Origin: Myxococcales bacterium | Lineage (GTDB): Bacteria; Myxococcota_A; Polyangia; Haliangiales; Haliangiaceae | Length of the DNA stretch: 64,000 nt | Assembly (NCBI GenBank): GCA_028287115.1 | Contig: JAQBQF010000261.1 | Coordinates: 1-64,000 of the forward strand | Direction of reading: 5' to 3' | Part shown: in pieces, positions 37,463 to 45,446 of the stretch | Numbering within the stretch: position 1 is the stretch's first letter | How the letters are laid out: each line of letters starts with the position of its first letter | Translations under genes and position numbers: made by a program | Notes under the pieces: model-generated | The model's database searches: none | What the model saw: only the letters and a program-made list of their open reading frames with translations | Told to the model about the DNA's origin: nothing

Positions 37463-38769
37463 GCCAACCGGCGCCGCAGCGCGAGGACACGGTCACCCGT
37501 GTGCTCGTGAAGCTGCTCGGCGCGAGGGCCGGACGTTCCGATCTGGTGGCGCGCGTGGCCGCCGCCATGGCCGCTTCCGCGATCATCGCGGTCGCGATCA
37601 TGGCGGTGGGTGATCACTATCCGTTCTTGTGGCGTTCGTTCGTGCTCGCGTATCTGGTGTTCGTGCCGCTGCTCGCGATCGTCCCGAGCCGGACGTTCGC
37701 GATCGCGCAGGCGTTCGTCGCGGTCGGGCTGTACATCGTCGCCCGCGTGGAGGAAGACCTCCAATGGTGGCAGGCGCTCGCTCTGTTCGCACAACAGGCG
37801 CTGTTCTTCGCCATCCTGTGGCGAGCCCCGATCGGCAAGGTGGCCGTGCGCAGGGTCGTGATCGCGGTCTCCACGATCCTCGTGGTGCCGGTCTACTGGT
37901 GGTTATTCAATCGCAAGGACACGGACCTCGGGCCGTTCCTCGGAAGCTGGCACCACTTCATCTTGCTGATGGTCATCACGGCGTCCGCCGAACGCAACGC
38001 GCTCGCGACCGTGCGCAACATGGCGCTTCAGCTGTTCTCGGGAGTTCCGATTCCGCTCGAGCGCGCCGAGCGGCCGGACCGCTGCTTCGAGACGCAGGTC
38101 GCGGGTGGGGCGATCTTCGCGACGGGGCTCGTCGTGTCCGCGCTCTACGGGCAGTACCAGACGCTCGCGCATCTCGATTGGAATCACGGAGTGCTCGCGC
38201 TCACGTCGTCGTGCATCGTTCGCATGCTGATCGTGACGATGCGGGTAGCGGGGTTAGGCTGCCTGCTCATGGGCCACTGCTACCTGCTCGGCGTTCGCGT
38301 CCCCGCGCCGATCACGATCCCGCTGCGGTGGACAAACCTGGCGGAGGCGTGGCGGGGCTCGGGCGTCTATATGTACCGGTTCGCGTACGACGCCTACTAT
38401 CGGCAGTTCTTCCCGAAAGCCGACAAGGCCGCGATTTCGACGATCCTGAAGATCACGGGGTTGTTCCTCGTGATCGGCTGGCTTCACTTCGGGTGGGGCT
38501 GGCCTCAGCTATCAGTGAGCGCGTACACGCTGTGGTTCGTGACCGGGCTATCAACCGGCATTTCGGTGGTGTTCCTGCGCCATCGCGCGGCGCTTCGCAT
38601 GAAGGCGTACATGCGCGATCGCAAGGCGCCCGAGAGGCCGTCGTGGTACTTCGCGCTCGCGCCGGTGCTCGTGCTTGCCGTCCTCGCGTTTCGCGGGTTG
38701 ATCGACGACGGGCTCGTGCACGCAGGCTTCGCGGCGCACCTCGCGGCGGTGCTCGGAATCGCGCGATGA
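37459..38769 (+). CDS. Polytopic membrane protein, possible MBOAT acyltransferase
   Basis: A 436-residue integral membrane protein with about ten helices. Two stretches recall MBOAT O-acyltransferases such as DltB/AlgI: a loop RWTNLAEAWRGSGVYMYRF, comparable to the family N-x-x-E/D-F-W-R-R-W-H, and later GLFLVIGWLHFGWG followed by LWFVTGLSTG, comparable to the helix with the catalytic His. The first match lacks the usual W-H end. Coupled start (ATGA) with the carrier gene supports transfer of a carrier-bound group across or onto a membrane or wall acceptor. The MBOAT assignment is inference. Confidence 0.6.
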   Translation: MSQPAPQREDTVTRVLVKLLGARAGRSDLVARVAAAMAASAIIAVAIMAVGDHYPFLWRSFVLAYLVFVPLLAIVPSRTFAIAQAFVAVGLYIVARVEEDLQWWQALALFAQQALFFAILWRAPIGKVAVRRVVIAVSTILVVPVYWWLFNRKDTDLGPFLGSWHHFILLMVITASAERNALATVRNMALQLFSGVPIPLERAERPDRCFETQVAGGAIFATGLVVSALYGQYQTLAHLDWNHGVLALTSSCIVRMLIVTMRVAGLGCLLMGHCYLLGVRVPAPITIPLRWTNLAEAWRGSGVYMYRFAYDAYYRQFFPKADKAAISTILKITGLFLVIGWLHFGWGWPQLSVSAYTLWFVTGLSTGISVVFLRHRAALRMKAYMRDRKAPERPSWYFALAPVLVLAVLAFRGLIDDGLVHAGFAAHLAAVLGIAR

Positions 38770-38775
38770 CCGACG

Positions 38776-41376
38776 TCACGCCGAACGCAACTCGTAGATC
38801 GCCCCTGCCATCTCGGCGATCGTCGAGCACACGAACAGGCGTGCGAGCGCCAGCTCGACGCCGAACGTGTCGAGAATGCGTGCCGCGAGGCGGATCGCGA
38901 GCAGCGACGTTCCGCCGATGTCGAAGAAGCTGTCGTCGTCGGCGAATGCCGTGGTAGCGAGCAGCTCGGCCCACAGCGCGGCGAGCTGCCGCATGGTCTC
39001 GGTCGCGAACTCGGAGGTGGGCTGTGCGCGCGACGGCGGGGGCGGCAAGGCCTTGCGATCGAGCTTGCCGTTCGGCGTGAGTGGAAGCTGCTCGAGCAGC
39101 ATGACCGCGGACGGGATCATCTGTGCGGGCAGGCGCTCGCGACACGCGGCGACGACCGCGTCCTCGGTGACGGGCGCATGCACCGGCACCGCGACACGAT
39201 GCGCGTCCGGCGCCTCGTCGCGGATCAGCGTGCAACCCGAGCCACGCCGCATCGCGTACACGTAGCGCAGCTCGGTGTTCGCCAGGAGCGGGTCTTGATC
39301 GATCACGTAGTCGAAGTCATGCGCCTCGAGCATGCGCTTGATCGGCTCGACGTTGTGCTCGAGATCGATCTCCGCGACGATCTGATCGATGCGTCGCCAG
39401 TCGGGGTCGGCAAGCCCGCCGAGCACGTCGACCTCGGCCTTCTCGACGTTGATCTTCAGCAGATCGACATGGTCGATGCGCTCGCTTCGCATCACCTCCG
39501 AGAGCGTGCGCAACTGCACCGTGAACTTCTCGGCCTCGAAGCGCGGCGCGATCAAGGCCTCGGCCGAGTCGGCGAGTTTCCCGAGGTCGCGATCATTGGC
39601 CGACGCGGCTTGGTTGCGCACGTACGACGCGACGACCTGTTGCTCGACGGCCATGTCGGTATGCAACCCGGAGAGCAGGGAGTAGCCCTTGAAGAACGTG
39701 AACGTCGCGTCGCCGTCGCGCGCGGCGAGCCCGCAGCGCAACGCGCGCGAGCCCGGCGCGTATGCGGCGAGGTTGGCCTCGAGCAACTCGAACACCGCGG
39801 GGTTCGGCTCGAACGCGAGGATCTGCGGCGCGGCGCAGATCTCGGTCGCGAACAGCGAGAACAGGCCGATGTTCGCGCCGACGTCGAGGATGCGCGCTCC
39901 ATCGCGCAGGCGAATGCCGCGGCGCAGATACGCCTGGAGCTCGAACACCTCGCGATAGATGTAGTCGGTCTCGTGGCGATGCAGGTGGACGATGTCGAGC
40001 CCATTCGGCAGCACGTACCGCGCCTTGCCCGTCGCCTTCGGCCGCGTGCGCGGCACCACGTATGCCACGAGCTTGCGCTCCTGGCCGGGCTCGTCGACCG
40101 CGACGACCGCCGCGTCGGCGACCCCGAGCAGCGCGCGGATCGCGCTCTGGATCTCGCCGGGCTCGATGCGATAGCCCCGGATCTTGACCTGGTCGTCGAT
40201 CCGGCCGAGGAAGTCGAGCACGCCGCCCTCCAGCACGCGCACGAGATCGCCGGTGCGATACGCGCGCGCGCCCGGTGGACCGCTCGGATCGGGGACGAAC
40301 CGGGCCGCCGTGAGACCGGGGCGGCCGAGATACCCACGCGCGATCTGAGCACCACCCAGGTAGAGCTCGCCGCGTTCGACCTCGGCGTCGGCGCGCTCGT
40401 CGAGCACGCGCGCGCGTACGCCGGGCAGCGCGAGACCGAGCGGCACGCGATCCACATCGCCGCGCCAGCTTGGATCGAGCTCGCGCGTGATCACGCCCAC
40501 CGTGGTCTCGGTCGGGCCGTAGTGGTTGAACACGCGCAACCCTGGCCGCATCGCCGCGAGCTCCTGTGCCCAGCGCGCGCTCGAAGCCTCGCCGCCCAGC
40601 ACCAACCGTTGCGCCGGTAACAGTGCGGCTGGCTCGCGGCTCGCGGCCACGAGCGCCGATAGATGCGACGGCACGATCTTCAGGCAGTCGATCCGTTCGC
40701 GAGTCATGTACGCGCCGAGCCGCACCGGATCGGTCGCGACCTCGCGCGTGATGACGTGCAGCGCGCCGCCGAGTGCGAACGCCGGGAACACCATCGTGTA
40801 ACCGAGGTCGGCAGCGAGCGTCGACACGATCGCGTAGCGCGCGCCGGGCGGCAACTCGAGTCGCTCGCTCACGCCGCGCACGTAGCTCGCTAGACTCGCG
40901 TGCTCGATGCCGACGAGCTTCGGCTCGCCGGTCGAGCCCGACGTGAAGATGCCGTACGCCAGCATGCGGCCGGTGACCTGCGGCAACGCGACCGCGGCTG
41001 GATCGAGCGGGCGATCCAGCAGGACGCGATCGCCCTCGAGCACATCCGCGAGCGCCGAGGTCGTCGCGATCAGCACGGGCTGAAGCGCGCGCACGAGCTG
41101 GCGCGATCGCGCGGGTGGATCGATCGGATCGATCGTGACGAACGCGGCGCCCGCTCGGAGGATGCCGACGAGGCCGACGACGGCCTCGATCGAGCGCTCC
41201 GCGTAGAGCGCGACGATGGTCTCCGGACCGACGCCCCGCGCGCGCAGCTGCGTCGCGACGGCGTAGCTGCGATCCCAGAGCTCGCGATACGAGAGCGTCG
41301 TCGCGCCGGACACCACCGCAGGCGCCGCGGGTGCGGTCGCGACGCACGCCTCGAGTGGCGCCAGGATCGAGCTCAC
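38776..41376 (-). CDS. Stand-alone NRPS module A(Asp)-FkbM methyltransferase-T
   Basis: An 866-residue NRPS module. The adenylation domain (about 1-450) has TSGSTGEPK, GYGP-type HYGPTETTVG and TGDLVRVLEG; the substrate-pocket residues I read are D-L-T-K-V-G-H-V-G, one conservative change from the Asp code. An FkbM-type methyltransferase (about 452-715, ILDVGANIGLFSLFA) is inserted between the A8 and A10 regions; TPNGKLDRK (A10) follows near 767. The carrier domain ends the protein with GGTSLLAIR, Ser near 821. No condensation domain. GTG at 41376 overlaps the thioesterase stop (GTGA). It likely supplies an Asp-derived, possibly O-methylated, residue in trans. Confidence 0.88.
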   Translation of the reverse strand: MSSILAPLEACVATAPAAPAVVSGATTLSYRELWDRSYAVATQLRARGVGPETIVALYAERSIEAVVGLVGILRAGAAFVTIDPIDPPARSRQLVRALQPVLIATTSALADVLEGDRVLLDRPLDPAAVALPQVTGRMLAYGIFTSGSTGEPKLVGIEHASLASYVRGVSERLELPPGARYAIVSTLAADLGYTMVFPAFALGGALHVITREVATDPVRLGAYMTRERIDCLKIVPSHLSALVAASREPAALLPAQRLVLGGEASSARWAQELAAMRPGLRVFNHYGPTETTVGVITRELDPSWRGDVDRVPLGLALPGVRARVLDERADAEVERGELYLGGAQIARGYLGRPGLTAARFVPDPSGPPGARAYRTGDLVRVLEGGVLDFLGRIDDQVKIRGYRIEPGEIQSAIRALLGVADAAVVAVDEPGQERKLVAYVVPRTRPKATGKARYVLPNGLDIVHLHRHETDYIYREVFELQAYLRRGIRLRDGARILDVGANIGLFSLFATEICAAPQILAFEPNPAVFELLEANLAAYAPGSRALRCGLAARDGDATFTFFKGYSLLSGLHTDMAVEQQVVASYVRNQAASANDRDLGKLADSAEALIAPRFEAEKFTVQLRTLSEVMRSERIDHVDLLKINVEKAEVDVLGGLADPDWRRIDQIVAEIDLEHNVEPIKRMLEAHDFDYVIDQDPLLANTELRYVYAMRRGSGCTLIRDEAPDAHRVAVPVHAPVTEDAVVAACRERLPAQMIPSAVMLLEQLPLTPNGKLDRKALPPPPSRAQPTSEFATETMRQLAALWAELLATTAFADDDSFFDIGGTSLLAIRLAARILDTFGVELALARLFVCSTIAEMAGAIYELRSA

Positions 41377-42092
41377 GCGAGCGCCCCGCGAAGCGCGGGC
41401 ACGAGGTGCGCGGGGTCGGCGAAGTGGCCGCCTGGAAGCTCGCGTGTCGCGAACGCCGCCGTCGTGTAGTCGCGCCACGCGACGACGGCGTCCGCGCTCA
41501 CGAAGGCGTCGTCGCGACCGCGGAACGCGGTGATCGGAACATCGATCGGCGGCTGCTCCGTGGCCCGGTACGCTTCGAACAGGCGCAGATCGGAGCGCAG
41601 CGGCGGCACGAGCAGGTCGAGGAAATCGCGCCGGGCGAGCGCGCTCTCGGGCGTTCCGCCCCACGCGCGCAGCTGCTCGATCAGTTTCGCCTCGTCGTCG
41701 GAGCTGGCCACCGTCGTGACCTTCTCCGTGGCAGGCGCGCCGCAACCGGCGACCAGAAGGTGCGCGGGTCGCGGCCACCGCGACGCGATGAGCCAGCGCG
41801 TCACCTCGAATGCGAGCACGGCGCCAAGGCATTGCCCGAACACGCCGTAGCGCGCCGGCAGCATGGGGCCGATCGCCTCGCCGATCCGCGCGACGAGCTC
41901 CGGCATCGTCTCGACCGGCGGCTCCGCGAGCCGCACGCCGCGACCGGGCAGCTTGATCGGGACGAGCTCCAGATCGGGCGCCGCGAATGGCTTCCACTCC
42001 GAGAATGCCGCCGCGGTCGAGCCGGCGGCCGGGAAGCACACGACCGGGGTCGCGTCGGGGAGGCGCCGGCGCGGCAGCCACTGCTCGGACAC
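41373..42092 (-). CDS. Type II thioesterase with Cys nucleophile
   Basis: A 239-residue alpha/beta hydrolase of the NRPS editing/release type. CFPAAGSTAAAFSEW near the start and the PGRG segment are typical. The nucleophile elbow reads GQCLGA, with Cys88 in place of Ser. Asp in FRGRDDAFV and His in GGHFADP complete the triad. Type II thioesterases clear misloaded carriers; Cys versions are known in some release domains that make strained rings. Start taken at GTG 42092, exactly where a TATAAT box would place the transcript start; a TTG at 42131 would add 13 residues. Coupled to the A-FkbM-T gene by GTGA. Confidence 0.82.
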   Translation of the reverse strand: MSEQWLPRRRLPDATPVVCFPAAGSTAAAFSEWKPFAAPDLELVPIKLPGRGVRLAEPPVETMPELVARIGEAIGPMLPARYGVFGQCLGAVLAFEVTRWLIASRWPRPAHLLVAGCGAPATEKVTTVASSDDEAKLIEQLRAWGGTPESALARRDFLDLLVPPLRSDLRLFEAYRATEQPPIDVPITAFRGRDDAFVSADAVVAWRDYTTAAFATRELPGGHFADPAHLVPALRGALA

Positions 42093-42166
42093 GTCCCGAT
42101 TATATACGATCGCGATGCGAACCTCGACCAACGACTCGACGTCGATTTCACGATAGGCTCGACGCG
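42093..42166. promoter_or_regulatory. Divergent promoter between thioesterase and amidinotransferase
   Basis: A 74-base divergent intergenic region. On the minus strand a perfect TATAAT lies at 42104-42099, seven bases before the GTG at 42092, so the thioesterase/NRPS-module transcript may be leaderless. The same A/T block reads TATATACGAT on the plus strand and could be the -10 for the amidinotransferase with a leader of about 55 bases. No good -35 was found for either direction. Perfect TATAAT is rare in the surrounding DNA. Confidence 0.5.
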
Positions 42167-43255
42167 ATGTCCGATCGCGAGTGGACGGTCAACGTTCACA
42201 ATGAGTGGGACCCCCTCGAGGAAGTGATCGTCGGCCACGTCGACGGCACGGTCGTCACGCAGTGGGAGCCCGGGTTCGAGGCGATGATCCCGCACGAGCA
42301 CGTCTCGACGGTGCGCGAGTACCACCTCCGCAACGCGGGCCAGCCGTTCACCGAAGAACAGGCCGCGCCGGCGCGCCGCGAAGTCGAGGAGCTCGTGCGG
42401 GTGTTGCGCGACGAGGGGGTGATCGTCCGGCGCCCCGAGCTGATCGACAACACGATCCCGTATTCGACCCCGGACTTCTACTCGCCCGGTGGCTTCGGCC
42501 AGTACAACCCACGCGATGTGATGACCGCGATCGGCGACGAGCTGATCGAGTCGCCGATGTCGTGGCGGTCGCGGTACTTCGAGTTTCGCGCGTACCGCCC
42601 GCTGGCCAAGGAGTACTTCCGCCACGGCGCGCGGTGGACCCAGGCGCCCAAACCGGAGATGTCCGACGAGCTGTACCGGTCGTCGTATCGCCGCGGCAAG
42701 GACTTCGAGTGGGTGACGACCGAGTTCGAGCCGGTGTGGGATGCCGCGGATCTCTTGCGCTGTGGTCGCGACATCTTCTTCCAGCGCAGCCATACGACGA
42801 ACGACTTCGGGATCGAGTGGTTGCGCCGGCATCTCGGATCGAAGTACCGGGTGCACAAGATCGAGTTCGAAGACGATCGTGCCGTGCACATCGACGCGAC
42901 GTTCATGCCGCTGGCGCCCGGTAAGCTCCTCGTCAACCCGGATCGGCCGGCGCGCCCGCTGCCCGACATGTTCGCGAAGTCGGGGTGGGAGGTGCGCGAG
43001 TGCCCGCGGACGACGTACCCGCGCGATCTGCCGTCGTTCCGCGGCTTCGAGTGGTTGATCATGAACGTGATCAACCTCGACGAGAAGCGCATCATCGTCG
43101 AGAAGCAGGAGGAACCGTTCATCAGATTCCTCAAGGACTGGGGGTTCACTCCGATCCCGGTCGCCTATCGCAACTGCTTCAAGCACGGAGGCAGCTTTCA
43201 CTGCTCCACGCTCGACGTGCGCCGCCGCGGGGAGCTGCAGTCGTACTTCAAGTGA
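42167..43255 (+). CDS. L-arginine:X amidinotransferase (GATM/StrB family)
   Basis: A 362-residue enzyme that moves the amidino group of arginine to an amine, making a guanidino compound. Family landmarks in order: NEWDPLEEVIVGHVDG at the start, ELIDNTIPYSTPDF, LLRCGRDIFFQRSHTTNDFG with a catalytic Asp, VHIDATFMPLAPGKLL with the catalytic His, and GGSFHCSTLDVRR with the catalytic Cys. All three catalytic residues are present. Related enzymes make guanidinoacetate or inosamine products and serve natural-product clusters. Its place between NRPS genes suggests it supplies a guanidino-bearing building block. ATG at 42167. A decayed homologue lies at 44929-45390. Confidence 0.93.
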   Translation: MSDREWTVNVHNEWDPLEEVIVGHVDGTVVTQWEPGFEAMIPHEHVSTVREYHLRNAGQPFTEEQAAPARREVEELVRVLRDEGVIVRRPELIDNTIPYSTPDFYSPGGFGQYNPRDVMTAIGDELIESPMSWRSRYFEFRAYRPLAKEYFRHGARWTQAPKPEMSDELYRSSYRRGKDFEWVTTEFEPVWDAADLLRCGRDIFFQRSHTTNDFGIEWLRRHLGSKYRVHKIEFEDDRAVHIDATFMPLAPGKLLVNPDRPARPLPDMFAKSGWEVRECPRTTYPRDLPSFRGFEWLIMNVINLDEKRIIVEKQEEPFIRFLKDWGFTPIPVAYRNCFKHGGSFHCSTLDVRRRGELQSYFK

Positions 43256-43270
43256 CGCGCGTGGTCGCGC

Positions 43271-44647
43271 TCAAGCAGGCGCTCGACGCGAGATGATCCA
43301 CGTGGCGGTCTCGATGCCGTTGTCGAGGCCGATCGGACGATCCCCGAAGTCGAACATCACGGGACCCGCGACGACGCGCGACAAGATCCCTTCGATCCGG
43401 CTGCCGTTCCACACATAGGGTGTGAGCTCGCAGGCCAGCTCGTGATACGCGATCCGGCCGCTCGCATCGGCAACCGGGAACGACTCGCGCGCGGGTACGG
43501 CGAGATCCTGAACGATCCAGTTCTGGGTGACGCCGCGGTGGATCGCGGCGCTCCAGGTCGCGGTATCGACGTCGCGGCCGATCGTCACGTTGCCGCCACC
43601 GCCACCACCCGACGGCTTGATCACGAGCCCGTCGCGGTGGTCGGCCACGAACGGCAAGAGATCGACGGTGGCGCCGCCGCGATCGGTCGTGCGTTCGCGC
43701 AGGAGGCGCGTCCACGGCACGTGCCTGCTCAACGCCTCGTGCACGTCGGGAGGAAACATGTCGCGATACGCGGCGCTGCTCAGGAGCTCGAACACCACCT
43801 TGTAACTCGCGAGCAGACCTCGCGAGAGCCCGGCGAACACGCCGACGGCGCCGTCGGCGATCGCCTTCAGCACCTTGACGAGTCGCTTGCGCGAGTTGAT
43901 GAGGAGCTCCCAGTCGACGAACGCGACCATGTCGACGCGAATCCCCGAGGCTCTGAGCTCGCCGCCGCGGTAATCGAGCTCCTCGGGATCGACGAACACG
44001 ACCGGGGTTCCGCGCGCGGCGGCGTACATGAGCGGCCGGAACGTGGAAGCGCGCCGCGGCGACTGCCACACGGCCTTGTCGACGACGGCGACCGCCGAGA
44101 CCTCGCGCGGACCTCCCGTGCGAAGCGCGCGGTGCACGTTGTCGTAGAGATCGACGGTACGAACGCGATAGCGCTCGCCAAACGCCTGCGTGATCGCGAG
44201 ACGATCGAACGCGCGCTCGACCTCGTACTGGAACGGAACGGACTTCGGCTCGGAGTTGAACTCGATGATCACGACGCGGCCGTCTCGCGTCGGGATTCCG
44301 TCGAGCCGGCCGAGGCACGGCGGCTGGCCGTGGGCCGCATCGATTGCGAGCAGCGGCTCCAGGTAGTCGGGAATGCCGAGCGTGCGACGCAGCGCTTCGT
44401 CCGTGGCCAGCCGTTCGGCCGCGATCGCGAGCGCGCGCGCGACCGGCGCGAGCGAGGCACAGGTCTCGAGGTAATTGGCCTCGTCGAGCATGCGCGGCCG
44501 CAGCACGAACGCGCCGAGCGGCGCTTCGTCGAACCAGTGACGCTTGATCTCGGCGGCGTGCTCGCGCCACCACGTGTCGGGCTGGAATCGCGTCGCGAGC
44601 AGCTCGTCGTAATGAGCGATCGCATCCTCGACGAGCGAGCTCGGCAT
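43271..44647 (-). CDS. ATP-grasp-type ligase
   Basis: A 458-residue protein with an ATP-grasp look: a preATP region, IIEFNSEPKSVPFQYEVERAF, AVVDKAVWQ, VFVDPEELDYRGG, and the Gly-rich loop DGLVIKPSGGGGGGNVTIG followed by NWIVQDLAVPARE. A late YHELACELTPYVWNGS and LDNGIETATWII close the active-site lobe. It resembles glutathionylspermidine-synthase-like or tailoring ATP-grasp ligases that join a carboxylate to an amine. ATG at 44647; a longer upstream frame is not supported. Convergent with the amidinotransferase with a 15-base gap. Substrate unknown. Confidence 0.75.
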   Translation of the reverse strand: MPSSLVEDAIAHYDELLATRFQPDTWWREHAAEIKRHWFDEAPLGAFVLRPRMLDEANYLETCASLAPVARALAIAAERLATDEALRRTLGIPDYLEPLLAIDAAHGQPPCLGRLDGIPTRDGRVVIIEFNSEPKSVPFQYEVERAFDRLAITQAFGERYRVRTVDLYDNVHRALRTGGPREVSAVAVVDKAVWQSPRRASTFRPLMYAAARGTPVVFVDPEELDYRGGELRASGIRVDMVAFVDWELLINSRKRLVKVLKAIADGAVGVFAGLSRGLLASYKVVFELLSSAAYRDMFPPDVHEALSRHVPWTRLLRERTTDRGGATVDLLPFVADHRDGLVIKPSGGGGGGNVTIGRDVDTATWSAAIHRGVTQNWIVQDLAVPARESFPVADASGRIAYHELACELTPYVWNGSRIEGILSRVVAGPVMFDFGDRPIGLDNGIETATWIISRRAPA

Positions 44648-44662
44648 CGTCGTCGTGATCTT

Positions 44663-44678
44663 AGCCGAATATCCGGCT
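44663..44678. promoter_or_regulatory. Near-palindromic possible operator
   Basis: AGCCGAATATCCGGCT matches its own reverse complement at 14 of 16 positions. It lies 15 bases upstream of the ATP-grasp gene start, next to TAAGAT (minus strand), which could be a -10. It may be a binding site for a dimeric regulator, but a chance palindrome is possible. Confidence 0.3.
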
Positions 44679-44902
44679 ATCGGTGATTGACGAGTGTCGA
44701 TCTGCCCGCCGCTGATGTACGCGGCTGCCGGTGCTGCCGGAGGAGCTCGACAGTCGCGACGGCAAGCCGACCGCATTTGGGCATCGACATGTTCGCGTTC
44801 GTCGACCGAGATCATGGCCGATCAGGCGGTTCACGACGCGCATTCTGCGGGCGGATCACCGATCGCGTGGGAGCAACCCCTCCAACGCGACTTGGTCATG
44901 AT

Positions 44903-44921
44903 GCTGCACTTGAAGTGCAGC
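44903..44921. other. Perfect inverted repeat beyond the pseudogene
   Basis: GCTGCACTTGAAGTGCAGC reads the same on both strands except for its centre, giving a 7-bp stem with a 5-base loop. It lies just after the end of the decayed amidinotransferase on the minus strand. No T-run follows, so it is at most a weak terminator or a relic. The surrounding 44679-44928 holds no gene I can support. Confidence 0.45.
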
Positions 44922-44928
44922 GCGGTGC

Positions 44929-45390
44929 TCACACCGAAGAAGCTAAGCGAAGTACGAGCTCAGCGTTTCCGGTCCGGTGCACGTCGAGTGTAGAAGACTG
45001 AAAGCTGTGATTGTAACAGTTTCGATCCGCGACCGGAATCGGCTTGAAGCCCCAGTCCTCGAGCAATCGGATGACCGGTTCTTCCTGTTTCTCGACGGCG
45101 ATCCGCGTCTCGTCGAGACCCATTTCAACCAGCTCGTTGGAAATCGCGGTCATCACATCTCGCCGCTTGTAGTGCTCGAACCCACCCGCGGATCAAAAGT
45201 CCGGGGTCGAGTAAGGGATCGTATGATCGACCGCGTCCGATCACCGGAGGATGCTCGCTTCGGCGCGCAGCACCCGAACGAGCTCTTCGACTTCGACGCG
45301 GGTCGGCTCGAACTGCCCGACTGTGCGGCAGCTGACGTTCCACATGCGGTCAGAGATCAGGACCTGGACACTACGCGCCTGACACGTCAC
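44929..45390 (-). pseudogene. Decayed second amidinotransferase
   Basis: Read on the minus strand, pieces follow the order of the intact gene at 42167. EVEELVRVLRAEASILR ends in a TGA near 45250. The frame then shifts to DHTIPYSTPDF followed by another stop, then GGFEHYKRRDVMTAISNELVEM. Next comes a jump over about 200 residues to LDETRIAVEKQEEPVIRLL, DWGFKPIPVADRNC and the C-terminal end. The catalytic segment reads FQSSTLDVHR, with Ser in place of the catalytic Cys. Two stops, a frameshift, a large internal deletion and loss of the nucleophile make it non-functional. It records a past duplication or replacement in the cluster. Confidence 0.85.
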
Positions 45391-45446
45391 TGTAATGTGT
45401 CGTCGAGGGGCCGCGATCCGACGGATCCGGTCTTCGCCTGAAGTTG

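Noticed and set aside
44687..45001. Plus-strand 100-codon frames before the pseudogene
   Set aside because: They overlap the decayed amidinotransferase and two inverted repeats and show no domain.
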